From Mucilaginibacter rubeus (GTDB lineage Bacteria; Bacteroidota; Bacteroidia; Sphingobacteriales; Sphingobacteriaceae), in the NCBI RefSeq assembly GCF_014643835.1, contig NZ_BMKD01000004.1, positions 248,001 to 312,000 on the forward strand: 64,000 bases of DNA, given 5' to 3'. The notes below the pieces were generated by a model, which worked only from the letters and a program-made list of their open reading frames with translations, searched no databases and was not told the origin of the DNA. A program made the translations under genes and the position numbers. The stretch's first letter is position 1. Each line of letters opens with the position of its first letter. This document shows, piece by piece, positions 44,626 through 52,005 of the stretch.

Positions 44626-45207
44626 ATGGTATATCACGAAGAGGTTTTCAGGCGTAAAAGCGAAGTAGGCGGCAGTATTGAGGTTATCTGCGGATCAATG
44701 TTCTCGGGCAAAACCGAAGAGCTGATCAGGAGGCTTAACCGTGCCCGCATTGCCAAGCTTAAGGTTGAGATTTTTAGCCCTAAAGCCGATACCCGTTATG
44801 GCGAGGATGCCATCATTTCGCACAATGCCAGCAAAATAACTTCTACCCCGGTTGATAGCGCTTCGGCTATTTTACTGCTGGCCAGCGATGCCCATGTAAT
44901 AGGTGTTGATGAAGCGCAATTTTTTGACGATGAACTCCCCGAGGTATGTACCGTACTGGCCAACCGCGGCGTACGCGTAATTGTAGCCGGTTTGGATATG
45001 GATTTTAAGGGCCGGCCATTTGGCTCAATGCCCAACATTATGGCCATTGCCGAATCGGTAACCAAGCTGCAGGCCGTTTGCGTAAAGTGCGGCAACCCGG
45101 CCCAATACTCGTACCGCCTGGTACATGATAATTCAAAAATATTATTAGGCGAGAAGGAAAGCTATGAGCCCCGCTGCCGGGCATGCTATAATACCGTTGC
45201 GGGTTAA
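44626..45207 (+). CDS. tdk: thymidine kinase
   Basis: A 193-residue type II thymidine kinase for salvage of thymidine. The P-loop is GSMFSGKTEELIRR, the catalytic Glu lies in GVDEAQFFD, and the zinc site uses CVKCGNP and CRACY near the C-terminus. Monocistronic. Confidence 0.96.
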   Translation: MVYHEEVFRRKSEVGGSIEVICGSMFSGKTEELIRRLNRARIAKLKVEIFSPKADTRYGEDAIISHNASKITSTPVDSASAILLLASDAHVIGVDEAQFFDDELPEVCTVLANRGVRVIVAGLDMDFKGRPFGSMPNIMAIAESVTKLQAVCVKCGNPAQYSYRLVHDNSKILLGEKESYEPRCRACYNTVAG

Positions 45208-45345
45208 CATTTAATTAAATAATATATTTTTTATTTAATACTATAACTAAAACAAATACCGGGTATTTGTTTGTTATGTACTTAAACACAGCAGCTTCAA
45301 AAAGAAGGTGCTTTAATTTTAATAAAGTATAAAGCAATCAAGTTT

Positions 45346-45714
45346 ATGGCCAAAAAGGTTTTAGTTATAGAGGACGATAAAGATATTCGCGATACCGTGG
45401 TGTATGTATTGGAGGAAGAAGGTTACGAAGTAGTACAATCCGACAATGCCCGAATCCTGCGTACCCTGACTACTATTAACCCCGACCTGATTTTGCTTGA
45501 TAACTGGCTCACCGATTGGAGCAGTGACGCAAATGGGCAGCAGCTAAGTAAAAGCATAAAAGACAATCCGGCTACCAGCCACATCCCCGTGATCATTATT
45601 TCGGCCGTGAGCAATATCAAAGAAATTGCCAAAGCCGGTAACGCCGATGGGTACCTTGCCAAGCCATTTGATCTGACATCACTTTCAGAGATCGTAAAAA
45701 AGCATATCAAGTAA
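45346..45714 (+). CDS. single-domain response regulator
   Basis: A 122-residue receiver domain with no output domain. The acidic pair is in VIEDDKD, the phosphoacceptor is D52 in LLDNWL, and the conserved Lys is K106 in LAKPFD. It probably passes phosphate in a relay or binds a partner. No histidine kinase is next to it. A short insert DWSSDANGQ follows the phosphorylation site, as in many Bacteroidota receivers. Confidence 0.88.
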   Translation: MAKKVLVIEDDKDIRDTVVYVLEEEGYEVVQSDNARILRTLTTINPDLILLDNWLTDWSSDANGQQLSKSIKDNPATSHIPVIIISAVSNIKEIAKAGNADGYLAKPFDLTSLSEIVKKHIK

Positions 45715-45735
45715 GCAACCCTTATCAGTATAAAT

Positions 45736-45769
45736 AAAACGGCCCTCCATTAATTTGAAGGGCCGTTTT
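45736..45769 (+). terminator. response regulator terminator
   Basis: AAAACGGCCCT (45736-45746) pairs perfectly with AGGGCCGTTTT (45759-45769), an 11-bp stem ending in T and symmetrical enough to work in both directions. The following 313 bases (45770-46082) are AT-rich and show no gene or clear signal. Confidence 0.85.
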
Positions 45770-46082
45770 GTTAAAAACTACAATCCTCTAAGGAGAAGAT
45801 TTTGAATAAAAATCGTTGATATACAAATACTTAATTAAGCCCCTTCTCTTAAATTCTGAACACATTTTGGAGTTTTCTTTATTTTTATTTGGATTTATTC
45901 TAAATAACATATTTCTTTGTTGCTGTTAATACGCTATGCGCAAAATAGTAAGCCGCAAGCCCATTAACAATTATTTGATTATTAATGCTTAAAATATAAA
46001 GTCCTGTTCTGTAGTTTAATTGTTTATATCAAACATTTAATCAGCAGAGCAGGCACCAATTCATTTTTAATTACCGGAATTT

Positions 46083-46409
46083 ATGTGCGATGCTAAAATA
46101 CTCAGCCAAAAGGGAACATCGGTAGTAAGCCGTTGCTCCGAATGCCAATGCCTATTTATATGGCACCATAACCTGATCCTTAGCTTTACATCCGATCAAT
46201 TTATCCAGTTTAAAAATTTCGCTATCGATCTTGATTTCGGCGACCATTCCTTCCCATTTCCCGACGGACAGGAACGCGTGGTAATGCGTACGCCGGTCAA
46301 TGATATCCAGCTTACCTTTACTGTTGATGAATGGGAAGACTTTCATGTTGCGATGGATGAAGCTATTTACATGCAGGAGATTTATGCACTGGTTGATGGC
46401 GGTAAATAA
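46083..46409 (+). CDS. small conserved hypothetical protein, DUF6686-like
   Basis: A 108-residue protein. Four cysteines near the N-terminus (C2, then SRCSECQCLF) could bind a metal. The rest (FTSDQFIQFKNFAIDLDF, then RVVMRTPVNDIQLTFTVDEW) has the pattern of a small Bacteroidota-only family that I believe is DUF6686. Function unknown; no operon partner is clear. Confidence 0.65.
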   Translation: MCDAKILSQKGTSVVSRCSECQCLFIWHHNLILSFTSDQFIQFKNFAIDLDFGDHSFPFPDGQERVVMRTPVNDIQLTFTVDEWEDFHVAMDEAIYMQEIYALVDGGK

Positions 46410-46523
46410 ATCCCCGAATTATTGTAATTATATAGCTGAAAGCAGAATGCACAAAGCCAAAAGTTAATTTAGCTGAATAAATTAACAGATTCTATATAAA
46501 ATAAATTCCTTAGCCTGGAGAAA

Positions 46524-47426
46524 ATGTACCTCCCGGTTAAAGATCGCGTTACCATAATACAATACCGACCCTGCAAAATGAAAGATATCCCTTTACACCA
46601 ACTACATGAACGAACAAATTCGGGATTTGAGATCAGGCACTTTGAAAGCGGCGAAGATTCAAAAAAAGTACCGATGGGCGCCCATCGCGACGATCACTAC
46701 CTGTTTTTTTTGATTGAAAACGGATCAGCATCGCTGATGATAGATTTTAATGAAGTTCATTTTTGCGAAAACACATTTTATTATATTCTGCCGGGACAGG
46801 TACATCACCGGATAAATAATGCACTTGCCGGTGGCTGGTATGTAGCCATCGATTCACAGCATATTCCGGCCGACTTCCGCAATATTTTTGAAAACCAGCT
46901 TTTTCTGCAACAGCCTTATCAACTCAACGATATTGAATTAAAGCAATACCAGCAGCTCCTTTGCCTGTTGCGTGAAAAAAACAACGAGAATAATAATAGC
47001 GCTTTCTTTTTGCCGGTTTTGCAATCGCTCATACAATCATTTGCCGGCATGGCAGCGGCCACTTTCAGTAACGTTTATACGCCCGAAAAGCAGCTTTCAA
47101 GGCCGGCACAAATTTCACATCAGTTTAAAAAGTTGTTGTTGAGGCATGTGCGCACAATTAAAGGCCCTTCGGCATACGCGGGAATGCTTAATGTTTCCGA
47201 ATCATATCTTAACGAGGTTTTAAAGAAAACCACCGGTTTCCCGGTAAGTTACTGGATAACCCAGGAAGTAATACTGGAAGCAAAAAGATTACTGTATTAC
47301 AGCGGCCTCAACGTAAAGGAGATTGCGCATGCACTGGGCTATGATGACCATACCTATTTTTCCCGGCTGTTTAAAAAAGCGGCGTGCATCACCCCACTTG
47401 AGTTCAGGGACAAACACCGTAAATAA
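46524..47426 (+). CDS. AraC-family transcriptional regulator
   Basis: A 300-residue regulator. An N-terminal cupin-like sensor (about 20-130; DHYLFFLIENGSASLMIDF, PGQVHHRI) precedes two helix-turn-helix motifs (about 215-298; AGMLNVSESYLNEVLKKTTG, then VKEIAHALGYDDHTYFSRLFKK). The siderophore-interacting gene follows 76 bases downstream on the same strand, so iron or siderophore response is a reasonable guess. It is too far from the ara operon to be its obvious regulator. Confidence 0.9.
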   Translation: MYLPVKDRVTIIQYRPCKMKDIPLHQLHERTNSGFEIRHFESGEDSKKVPMGAHRDDHYLFFLIENGSASLMIDFNEVHFCENTFYYILPGQVHHRINNALAGGWYVAIDSQHIPADFRNIFENQLFLQQPYQLNDIELKQYQQLLCLLREKNNENNNSAFFLPVLQSLIQSFAGMAAATFSNVYTPEKQLSRPAQISHQFKKLLLRHVRTIKGPSAYAGMLNVSESYLNEVLKKTTGFPVSYWITQEVILEAKRLLYYSGLNVKEIAHALGYDDHTYFSRLFKKAACITPLEFRDKHRK

Positions 47427-47502
47427 TCCAATATTTACCCCGAAATTACTATTTCAGGAGGCTAAAATTCAATGTTTCTTTGTAGTATCAAAACACTACA
47501 CC

Positions 47503-48216
47503 ATGGAAACATCCACTCTTCATAAATTAAAAAGAAAGGCTGGCAGCTTGTTTGAAAACCAACTTTTACAAAGCGGCAGGGTGCTTGAAGTAAGGCATTG
47601 GGAGCCGTCGACTATGATTGAGATTGACCTGCATTTACCACAGGCCGATATGCAAAACTGGCACGAAATACCCTACATAAAAATAAAAGTTGATAACCTT
47701 ACCTACCGCGATTATACCCCAGCCGGCTGGGATGCCGAAACCAGCACCTGCACCCTGTATATTGATGCAGCCCATAGCGGTCCCGGCAGTAAATGGGCTA
47801 AACAACTTCAAAAAAACGATACCGTACGCTATTTAAAAATCCGTTCTACCCGGCACGCACCGGCCGGCACCCCGGCCATAATAGGCCTTGGCGATGAAAG
47901 CAGCATGGGGCATATGCTGGCCTTACAGCAAATGGTATTACCCGCAACGCGTTTTTCGGGCGCTATAGTTATGGCCGATGAAAATCACAGGGGTTTATTT
48001 AGCGAGTATTTCAAATCGCCATTAAAGCCTATTGAACGTAATGATGTATACGGCCACCACAGCCTTATCCAGTGGGTAATGGAACAACAGTATAACCTGG
48101 AACACTCGGTATTTTACATTGCCGGCAACCATACCATGGTAGGCGAATTACGTAAATTATTAAAACTGCAGGGGTACCCGTCAAGCCAGATTAGGATACA
48201 GGGTTTTTGGTCGTAG
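47503..48216 (+). CDS. siderophore-interacting protein (SIP-type ferric reductase)
   Basis: A 237-residue flavoprotein of the SIP family, which reduces ferric siderophores in the cytoplasm to release iron. The FAD site is KVDNLTYRDYTPAGWDAET; the NAD(P)H part is IIGLGDESSMGHML and VFYIAGNHTMV. The ATG at 47503 is chosen; the open frame extends 60 codons further into the AraC gene but overlaps it out of frame. Confidence 0.87.
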   Translation: METSTLHKLKRKAGSLFENQLLQSGRVLEVRHWEPSTMIEIDLHLPQADMQNWHEIPYIKIKVDNLTYRDYTPAGWDAETSTCTLYIDAAHSGPGSKWAKQLQKNDTVRYLKIRSTRHAPAGTPAIIGLGDESSMGHMLALQQMVLPATRFSGAIVMADENHRGLFSEYFKSPLKPIERNDVYGHHSLIQWVMEQQYNLEHSVFYIAGNHTMVGELRKLLKLQGYPSSQIRIQGFWS

Positions 48217-48234
48217 AAGCTTGTTTAAAAGCGC

Positions 48235-48283
48235 TTCTCCCTTACCTGAAACTCGTTCACCGACATTTTATGCCGTTTCACCT
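48235..48283. promoter_or_regulatory. phased direct-repeat array 1
   Basis: TTCTCCC (48235), TTCACCG (48256) and TTCACCT (48277) start exactly 21 bp apart, two helical turns. A weaker TTCAACA follows at 48294. CTAACGGCA is at 48306-48314 and a near -7 box CATCTTTG at 48315-48322. Arrays 2 and 3 use the same word. This fits a protein that binds tandem sites on one DNA face. Confidence 0.6.
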
Positions 48284-48339
48284 AAAATAACTGTTCAACA
48301 ATGAGCTAACGGCACATCTTTGCGGCAAATAACATTATC

Positions 48340-48435
48340 ATGAAAACATTCTACAATCCACTTATAGCTGTGATGATCTCCCTGCAGGAGCATACGGTAA
48401 CCGTTATCCAGGCGTTGGCTAACCTGATCAGTTAA
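48340..48435 (+). CDS. small hydrophobic peptide 1 (31 residues)
   Basis: An ATG frame of 31 codons plus TAA, starting MKTFYNPLIAV and ending ALANLIS. From residue 7 on it aligns without gaps to the 32-residue peptide at 49221: identical or similar at most positions, with a shared central E-H pair (E17, H18) and a shared LI near each end. It lies 57 bases after array 1 and 25 bases before an intrinsic terminator, so it has its own transcription unit. It could be one membrane helix or an amphipathic exported peptide. Function unknown. Confidence 0.6.
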   Translation: MKTFYNPLIAVMISLQEHTVTVIQALANLIS

Positions 48436-48459
48436 TATATTCATCTGCCTATGAAAAAC

Positions 48460-48493
48460 AAAGCCGCGTTGCGATCTTGCAAAGCGGCTTTTT
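48460..48493 (+). terminator. terminator of peptide 1 gene
   Basis: AAAGCCGC (48460-48467) pairs with GCGGCTTT (48484-48491), followed by T residues. It closes a unit that holds only the 31-codon frame, supporting that frame as a gene. Confidence 0.8.
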
Positions 48494-48521
48494 AATATTG
48501 AAAATTTATTTGAAACCTCAA

Positions 48522-48998
48522 TTAGTCGACTATTTTAATTTTGACGTTTGTTCCATTGGGTAGATCTTTTATTTGCTCACCAATAATGCCGGTTAATTCG
48601 AAATGACCTTTAATATCAACAGGCTTAAGATTGTCAATTGTGTATTCTCCTCCTAAAACCGGCATTTTCTTATAGCTGTAAACCTGGTGATCACCTAAAT
48701 AAATACAGGCATCTTCAAGTTCCTTTAACAATTGAGGCATGAACCAGTTATCCACTTTTTCATCGTCATTTAAAAAACTGTAAAACTCTTGTTTATTATC
48801 AGCAACTTTCGATAAATCACACATATCCGTTGCAAGCCAGTAAATACAATCATCATATCCTATAAAGAACAGATCGCCGAGCTTTGATATCATTAAAATT
48901 TCCTTAAAATCTTTTATCAACCATAACCAGGTATCCATTAAGCCGGCAGTATTTATACCGTTTAAATTTATTACAAGCTCATCTAAATAGTAATCCAT
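48522..48998 (-). CDS. DUF1851/Tdi1-like immunity-type protein
   Basis: A 158-residue protein. KLGDLFFIGYDDCIYWLATD (about 49-68), the segment KKMPVLGGEYTIDNLKPVDI and the ending EQIKDLPNGTNVKIKI resemble DUF1851 proteins, some of which are immunity proteins against secreted (ADP-ribosyl)transferase toxins. No toxin gene is adjacent. The ATG at 48998 is preferred over a TTG at 49028, since the promoter overlaps that TTG. It lies between the two peptide genes and is divergent from array 2. Family call moderate; immunity role is inference. Confidence 0.6.
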   Translation of the reverse strand: MDYYLDELVINLNGINTAGLMDTWLWLIKDFKEILMISKLGDLFFIGYDDCIYWLATDMCDLSKVADNKQEFYSFLNDDEKVDNWFMPQLLKELEDACIYLGDHQVYSYKKMPVLGGEYTIDNLKPVDIKGHFELTGIIGEQIKDLPNGTNVKIKIVD

Positions 48999-49025
48999 AT
49001 AAGTTAGATTGTTAACACCTACTCT

Positions 49026-49033
49026 CAAAGTTA
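49026..49033 (-). promoter_or_regulatory. -7 box of the DUF1851 gene
   Basis: On the minus strand TAACTTTG matches TAnnTTTG perfectly, 27 bases before the ATG at 48998. Array 2 begins 40 bases further upstream, so one array could serve both directions. Confidence 0.55.
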
Positions 49034-49072
49034 ATATCCCTTCTGAGGTTTTTGCTTTTTACTCTCCAAAGT

Positions 49073-49152
49073 TTTACCGACGATATCACTTTTTTACCGG
49101 TATTTCTCCGATGTTTTACTGCCGTTCACCGATAACCGCACTTGCTTCGCCT
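49073..49152. promoter_or_regulatory. phased direct-repeat array 2
   Basis: Six TTYRCCG-like heptamers start at 49073 (TTTACCG), 49093 (TTTACCG), 49104 (TTCTCCG), 49115 (TTTACTG), 49125 (TTCACCG) and 49146 (TTCGCCT). Steps are 20, 11, 11, 10 and 21 bp, so all sit on one side of the helix. CTAACGGCA follows at 49160-49168 as in the peptide 1 promoter. Confidence 0.7.
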
Positions 49153-49220
49153 AATAAACCTAACGGCAGGGTGCCTTTTGTGTGCAATTTTGGATCACTA
49201 AACAACAACAAATAAATGCC

Positions 49221-49319
49221 ATGAAAACTTTACTTGCAATTCAATTGATCCATTTAGTTATGAAAGCCGCGGAACATGCCGTTGTTATCGTTCACTCTAT
49301 CGGTCATTTAATAAAATAA
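49221..49319 (+). CDS. small hydrophobic peptide 2 (32 residues)
   Basis: An ATG frame of 32 codons plus TAA, starting MKTLLAIQLIHLV and ending HSIGHLIK. It is the paralogue of peptide 1, with the same E-H pair (E18, H19). It carries four histidines (11, 19, 25, 29) along a hydrophobic segment and lysines at 2, 15 and 32. It lies 69 bases after array 2. The shared length, N-terminal MKT and gap-free C-terminal alignment argue that both frames are translated. No homologous family is known to me. Confidence 0.6.
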   Translation: MKTLLAIQLIHLVMKAAEHAVVIVHSIGHLIK

Positions 49320-49403
49320 TTTCCCGGCACCCCGAGGGATGGTTATTTCATCTTTGATAATCAATAATTAACCATACATGTTATCCTTTAAAAGGGTGAG
49401 CAT

Positions 49404-49487
49404 ATGAAAAAAGGAGACGAAGTAACCTGGAAATGGGGAAAATCACAAGCTGAAGGCCATATCATTAAAAATACGAAAGGCCGGTAA
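49404..49487 (+). pseudogene. truncated DUF2945 (Tudor-like) gene
   Basis: This 27-codon frame reads KKGDEVTWKWGKSQAEGHI and then stops after NTKGR. It matches the first third of DUF2945 proteins, which are normally about 65-75 residues. No continuation is found in other frames downstream, so it looks like a deletion remnant. Confidence 0.6.
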
Positions 49488-49500
49488 GCAAAACTATAAA

Positions 49501-49590
49501 AAGTGCAAAAGTGAGATAAGGCCCCTAACCCCGATAGGCGAACTTTTGCGGAGAGTATTATAAGCCTGGATGATGATCATCCGGGCTTTT
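49501..49590 (+). ncRNA. candidate structured RNA with terminator
   Basis: GCAAAAGT (49505-49512) pairs perfectly with ACTTTTGC (49542-49549) around an inner CCTA/TAGG hairpin. A terminator follows: AAGCCTGGAT (49562-49571) pairs with ATCCGGGCTT (49579-49588, one G-T pair) and runs into T. No frame in it looks coding. It may be a small RNA or the 3' end of the peptide 2 transcript. No known RNA family was recognised. Confidence 0.4.
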
Positions 49591-49647
49591 CATTTTAAGA
49601 CATCCGGGGAGCCAGCGCAGGGTTTTCGCAGATGATAAATAATATCA

Positions 49648-49697
49648 ATTACCCATCGCAAAATTCACTTTCACCGTAAAAATTGCGCACTTCGCCG
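49648..49697. promoter_or_regulatory. phased direct-repeat array 3
   Basis: ATTACCC (49648), TTCACCG (49670) and TTCGCCG (49691) start 22 and 21 bp apart, the same word and phase as arrays 1 and 2. It ends 43 bases before the ABC ATPase ATG. Confidence 0.6.
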
Positions 49698-49740
49698 AAA
49701 AACTCATGGTTATTTCATGAATGTGATGCATTTTTACCCT

Positions 49741-50505
49741 ATGACAAAACAACCTATCATCACTGTAAACAACCTGGTAAAAAACTATGGCGATTTTGCA
49801 GCCGTTAAAGGCATTAGTTTTGAAGTTTATGAAGGCGAGATCTTCGGCCTGCTTGGCCCCAACGGTGCCGGTAAAACAACTACTCTCGAAATCATTGAAA
49901 CCCTTCGTGATAAAACGTCGGGCAGCATCATTGTTGATGGCTTCGACATTGAAACCGACGCTGATAGCATCAAAAAACGGATAGGCGTACAGTTACAAGC
50001 CGCCGGTTATTACCCCAACCTCAACCTGTCGGAGTTGATCGTATTGTTTTCGGGCCTGTACGGTATCGACAAAACACCGATGGAGATGCTGGAAAAAGTT
50101 GCCCTTACCGATAAAGCAAAGGCTAAATATAAAGACCTTTCCGGGGGGCAAAAACAGCGTTTTTCTATCGCCACTACATTAATCAATAACCCAAGGATCA
50201 TATTTCTGGATGAGCCCACAACCGGCCTCGACCCGCAGGCCCGCCGTAACCTTTGGGATCTGATCCGCGAAATCCGCGACCAGGGAACCACCGTGGTGAT
50301 CACTACCCACTATATGGATGAAGCCGAAGTACTATGCGACCGTGTTGCCTTTGTCGACGGCGGCTACATCATTGGCATTGATACCCCCGACCATTTTATC
50401 GACGAGCTTGTAGCCACAGGCTTTGAACGCAAAAAGCAGGTAAAACTGGCCAATCTGGAGGATGTATTCATTAATTTAACCGGCAAGGAATGGCGGGAAG
50501 GATAG
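49741..50505 (+). CDS. ABC exporter ATP-binding protein
   Basis: A 254-residue ABC-2-type ATPase. Walker A is GPNGAGKTTT, the signature is LSGGQKQR, Walker B is IIFLDEPTTGLD and the switch His is in VVITTHYMDEAE. It works with the permease at 50647. ATG 49741 is preferred; an ATG at 49717 adds eight residues. The shared promoter array links it to the two peptide genes upstream, so the peptides or their targets may be its substrate. Confidence 0.93.
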   Translation: MTKQPIITVNNLVKNYGDFAAVKGISFEVYEGEIFGLLGPNGAGKTTTLEIIETLRDKTSGSIIVDGFDIETDADSIKKRIGVQLQAAGYYPNLNLSELIVLFSGLYGIDKTPMEMLEKVALTDKAKAKYKDLSGGQKQRFSIATTLINNPRIIFLDEPTTGLDPQARRNLWDLIREIRDQGTTVVITTHYMDEAEVLCDRVAFVDGGYIIGIDTPDHFIDELVATGFERKKQVKLANLEDVFINLTGKEWREG

Positions 50506-50507
50506 CC

Positions 50508-50535
50508 CCCAGCCCCCTGAAGGGGGGAGCCAGTA
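50508..50535. repeat. short CCCCCTGAAGGGGGG repeat
   Basis: CCCCCTGAAGGGGGG lies in AGCCCCCAGC...AGCCAG just after the ATPase stop. In reverse its GGGGGCTGGGGGCT end resembles the end of element B at 17655-17669. Confidence 0.5.
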
Positions 50536-50646
50536 TGCAGTTTTGAGTTTGCAGTTAGCAATATAAAAAACTCCCCGACCTATTGATACCCACAGGCAAA
50601 ATGACTCAATGACCTAATGACGCCTAATGGCACATGACATAAAAGG

Positions 50647-51771
50647 ATGAACAATAAATACAGCAATACAAAAGCAACCCTGGCCATTGCCAAAGCCAGT
50701 TTCCGGTCGATATTACGCAGCCCTTCGGCGGTGGTGTTTACACTGGCTTTCCCATTAATATTTATCATTGTTTTTGCCAATATTGGGGGGGGCGGTATGT
50801 CGATAGATGTGGGCGTAGCCAAAGGCAGCGATACATCCGCCAATAACCCGGTTTACACTGCGCTTAAAAAAAACAAGATCATGCACCTTATCCATGATCA
50901 AACAGCTGATGAAATGAGCAAAAACCTGGCAAAAGGTAACCTTGATGCAATACTTGATCTTAAACCTTTTGCTCCACCAGCGTCAATGACCGTTCATGTA
51001 CAGTACAGCCAGGCATCGGGCGATAAAGGAAGTGTATTAAAATCAGCCCTGAACAACATTTTTTATCGTATTCAGTCGGAAGAATTGAAACGCATTCAGT
51101 CGTACACCACAGTTAAAGTCCCCAACCTGATCGACCTTAAAGAAGAAACCATAAGCGGCCGCCCATATAAATACATCGATTTTATTTTACCCGGACAGTT
51201 GGGTTTTTCGTTGCTAAGCAGTGGTGTTTTTGGTACAGCTTTTGTATTTCTGAGCTTACGGTTAACATTGGTTATCAAACGCTTTTTTGCAACCCCGGTT
51301 AAACGTTACAGCATTGTTTTGGGCGAGGCTATTGCGAGGCTGGCCTTTTCCCTGTTAGGTTCGTTATTTATTATACTGGTCGGGCATTACATGTTTGGTT
51401 TTACGCTGATCCACGGTGTAACAACTGTATTAAATATGCTGGTACTTTCGGCCATCGGGTTGATCATTTTCATGGGATTCGGCTTTACTGTATCTGGCAT
51501 CGCCAAAAACGAAAGTTCGGTGCCACCGCTTTCCAATATTATCACGCTGCCGCAGTTCCTGCTTTCGGGTACTTTTTTTTCAATCACCGCCTTCCCCAAC
51601 TGGCTGCAATATATCAGCAAGGTGTTACCGCTAACCCATTTAAACGATGCTATGCGTAAAGTGGCTTTTGAAGGCGCTGGCTTAGGTGACGTTACACACC
51701 AATTACTGATTCTTTTTGCCTGGTTTATCGGAATTTATGCGGTAGCGGTAAAAACGTTTAAGTGGGAATAG
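50647..51771 (+). CDS. ABC-2 type permease
   Basis: A 374-residue permease with one N-terminal membrane helix, an external domain of about 150 residues (VGVAKGSDTS to RPYKYIDFILPGQ), then five helices (LSSGVFGTAFVFLSL through FAWFIGIYAVAVK). ABC-2 permeases of this shape export drugs, lipids or peptides. It follows the ATPase by 141 bases with a small repeat in between. Confidence 0.88.
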   Translation: MNNKYSNTKATLAIAKASFRSILRSPSAVVFTLAFPLIFIIVFANIGGGGMSIDVGVAKGSDTSANNPVYTALKKNKIMHLIHDQTADEMSKNLAKGNLDAILDLKPFAPPASMTVHVQYSQASGDKGSVLKSALNNIFYRIQSEELKRIQSYTTVKVPNLIDLKEETISGRPYKYIDFILPGQLGFSLLSSGVFGTAFVFLSLRLTLVIKRFFATPVKRYSIVLGEAIARLAFSLLGSLFIILVGHYMFGFTLIHGVTTVLNMLVLSAIGLIIFMGFGFTVSGIAKNESSVPPLSNIITLPQFLLSGTFFSITAFPNWLQYISKVLPLTHLNDAMRKVAFEGAGLGDVTHQLLILFAWFIGIYAVAVKTFKWE

Positions 51772-51854
51772 CAGGAAAGATGCAGGAATTTGAGATTTCC
51801 GAATAACCACGCTTGATGCCTTTTTGCTTCGTACTACCCCAAATTTTAAAATCC

Positions 51855-51887
51855 AGACTTACAAAGTTTTAGAAACTTCGTAAGTCT
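51855..51887. repeat. AGACTTACAAAGTTT palindrome
   Basis: The arm 51855-51869 pairs with AAACTTCGTAAGTCT (51873-51887) with one mismatch. It is a near copy of the perfect palindrome at 17556-17590 and follows the permease gene. Confidence 0.65.
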
Positions 51888-51922
51888 CAACCATATTACC
51901 AACAGAATCCAAACTCAAATAC

Positions 51923-51974
51923 TTAACATTATGTTAACATTAACGGTGTTAATATTAACATTAAGATAACATTT
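51923..51974. promoter_or_regulatory. phased TTAACATTA array
   Basis: TTAACATTA starts at 51923, 51934 and 51955, with a variant ATAACATTT at 51966: steps of 11, 21 and 11 bp, all in helical phase. It ends 6 bases before the -7 box of the DUF2490 gene, so a bound protein would touch RNA polymerase. The word differs from arrays 1-3. Confidence 0.65.
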
Positions 51975-51980
51975 AGGAAA

Positions 51981-51988
51981 TATATTTG
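51981..51988 (+). promoter_or_regulatory. -7 box of the DUF2490 gene
   Basis: TATATTTG matches TAnnTTTG perfectly, 17 bases before the ATG. GCAGA (51988-51992) and TCTGC flank the transcript start and could form a small 5' hairpin. Confidence 0.65.
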
Positions 51989-52005
51989 CAGAAATAATCT
52001 CTGCA

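Noticed and set aside
46524-47426. AraC-family gene as regulator of the ara operon
   Set aside because: It is 23 kb away and adjacent to a siderophore gene; the family name does not imply arabinose.
47323-47502. 60-codon N-terminal extension of the siderophore-interacting protein
   Set aside because: It overlaps the AraC gene in another frame and has no family similarity.
48451-48495. 14-codon ATG frame after peptide 1
   Set aside because: It lies wholly within the hairpin and T run of the terminator.
49073-49152. CRISPR-like look of the short repeats
   Set aside because: Units are only 7-9 bases at 10-21 bp steps with no unique spacers; helical phasing fits protein binding sites.
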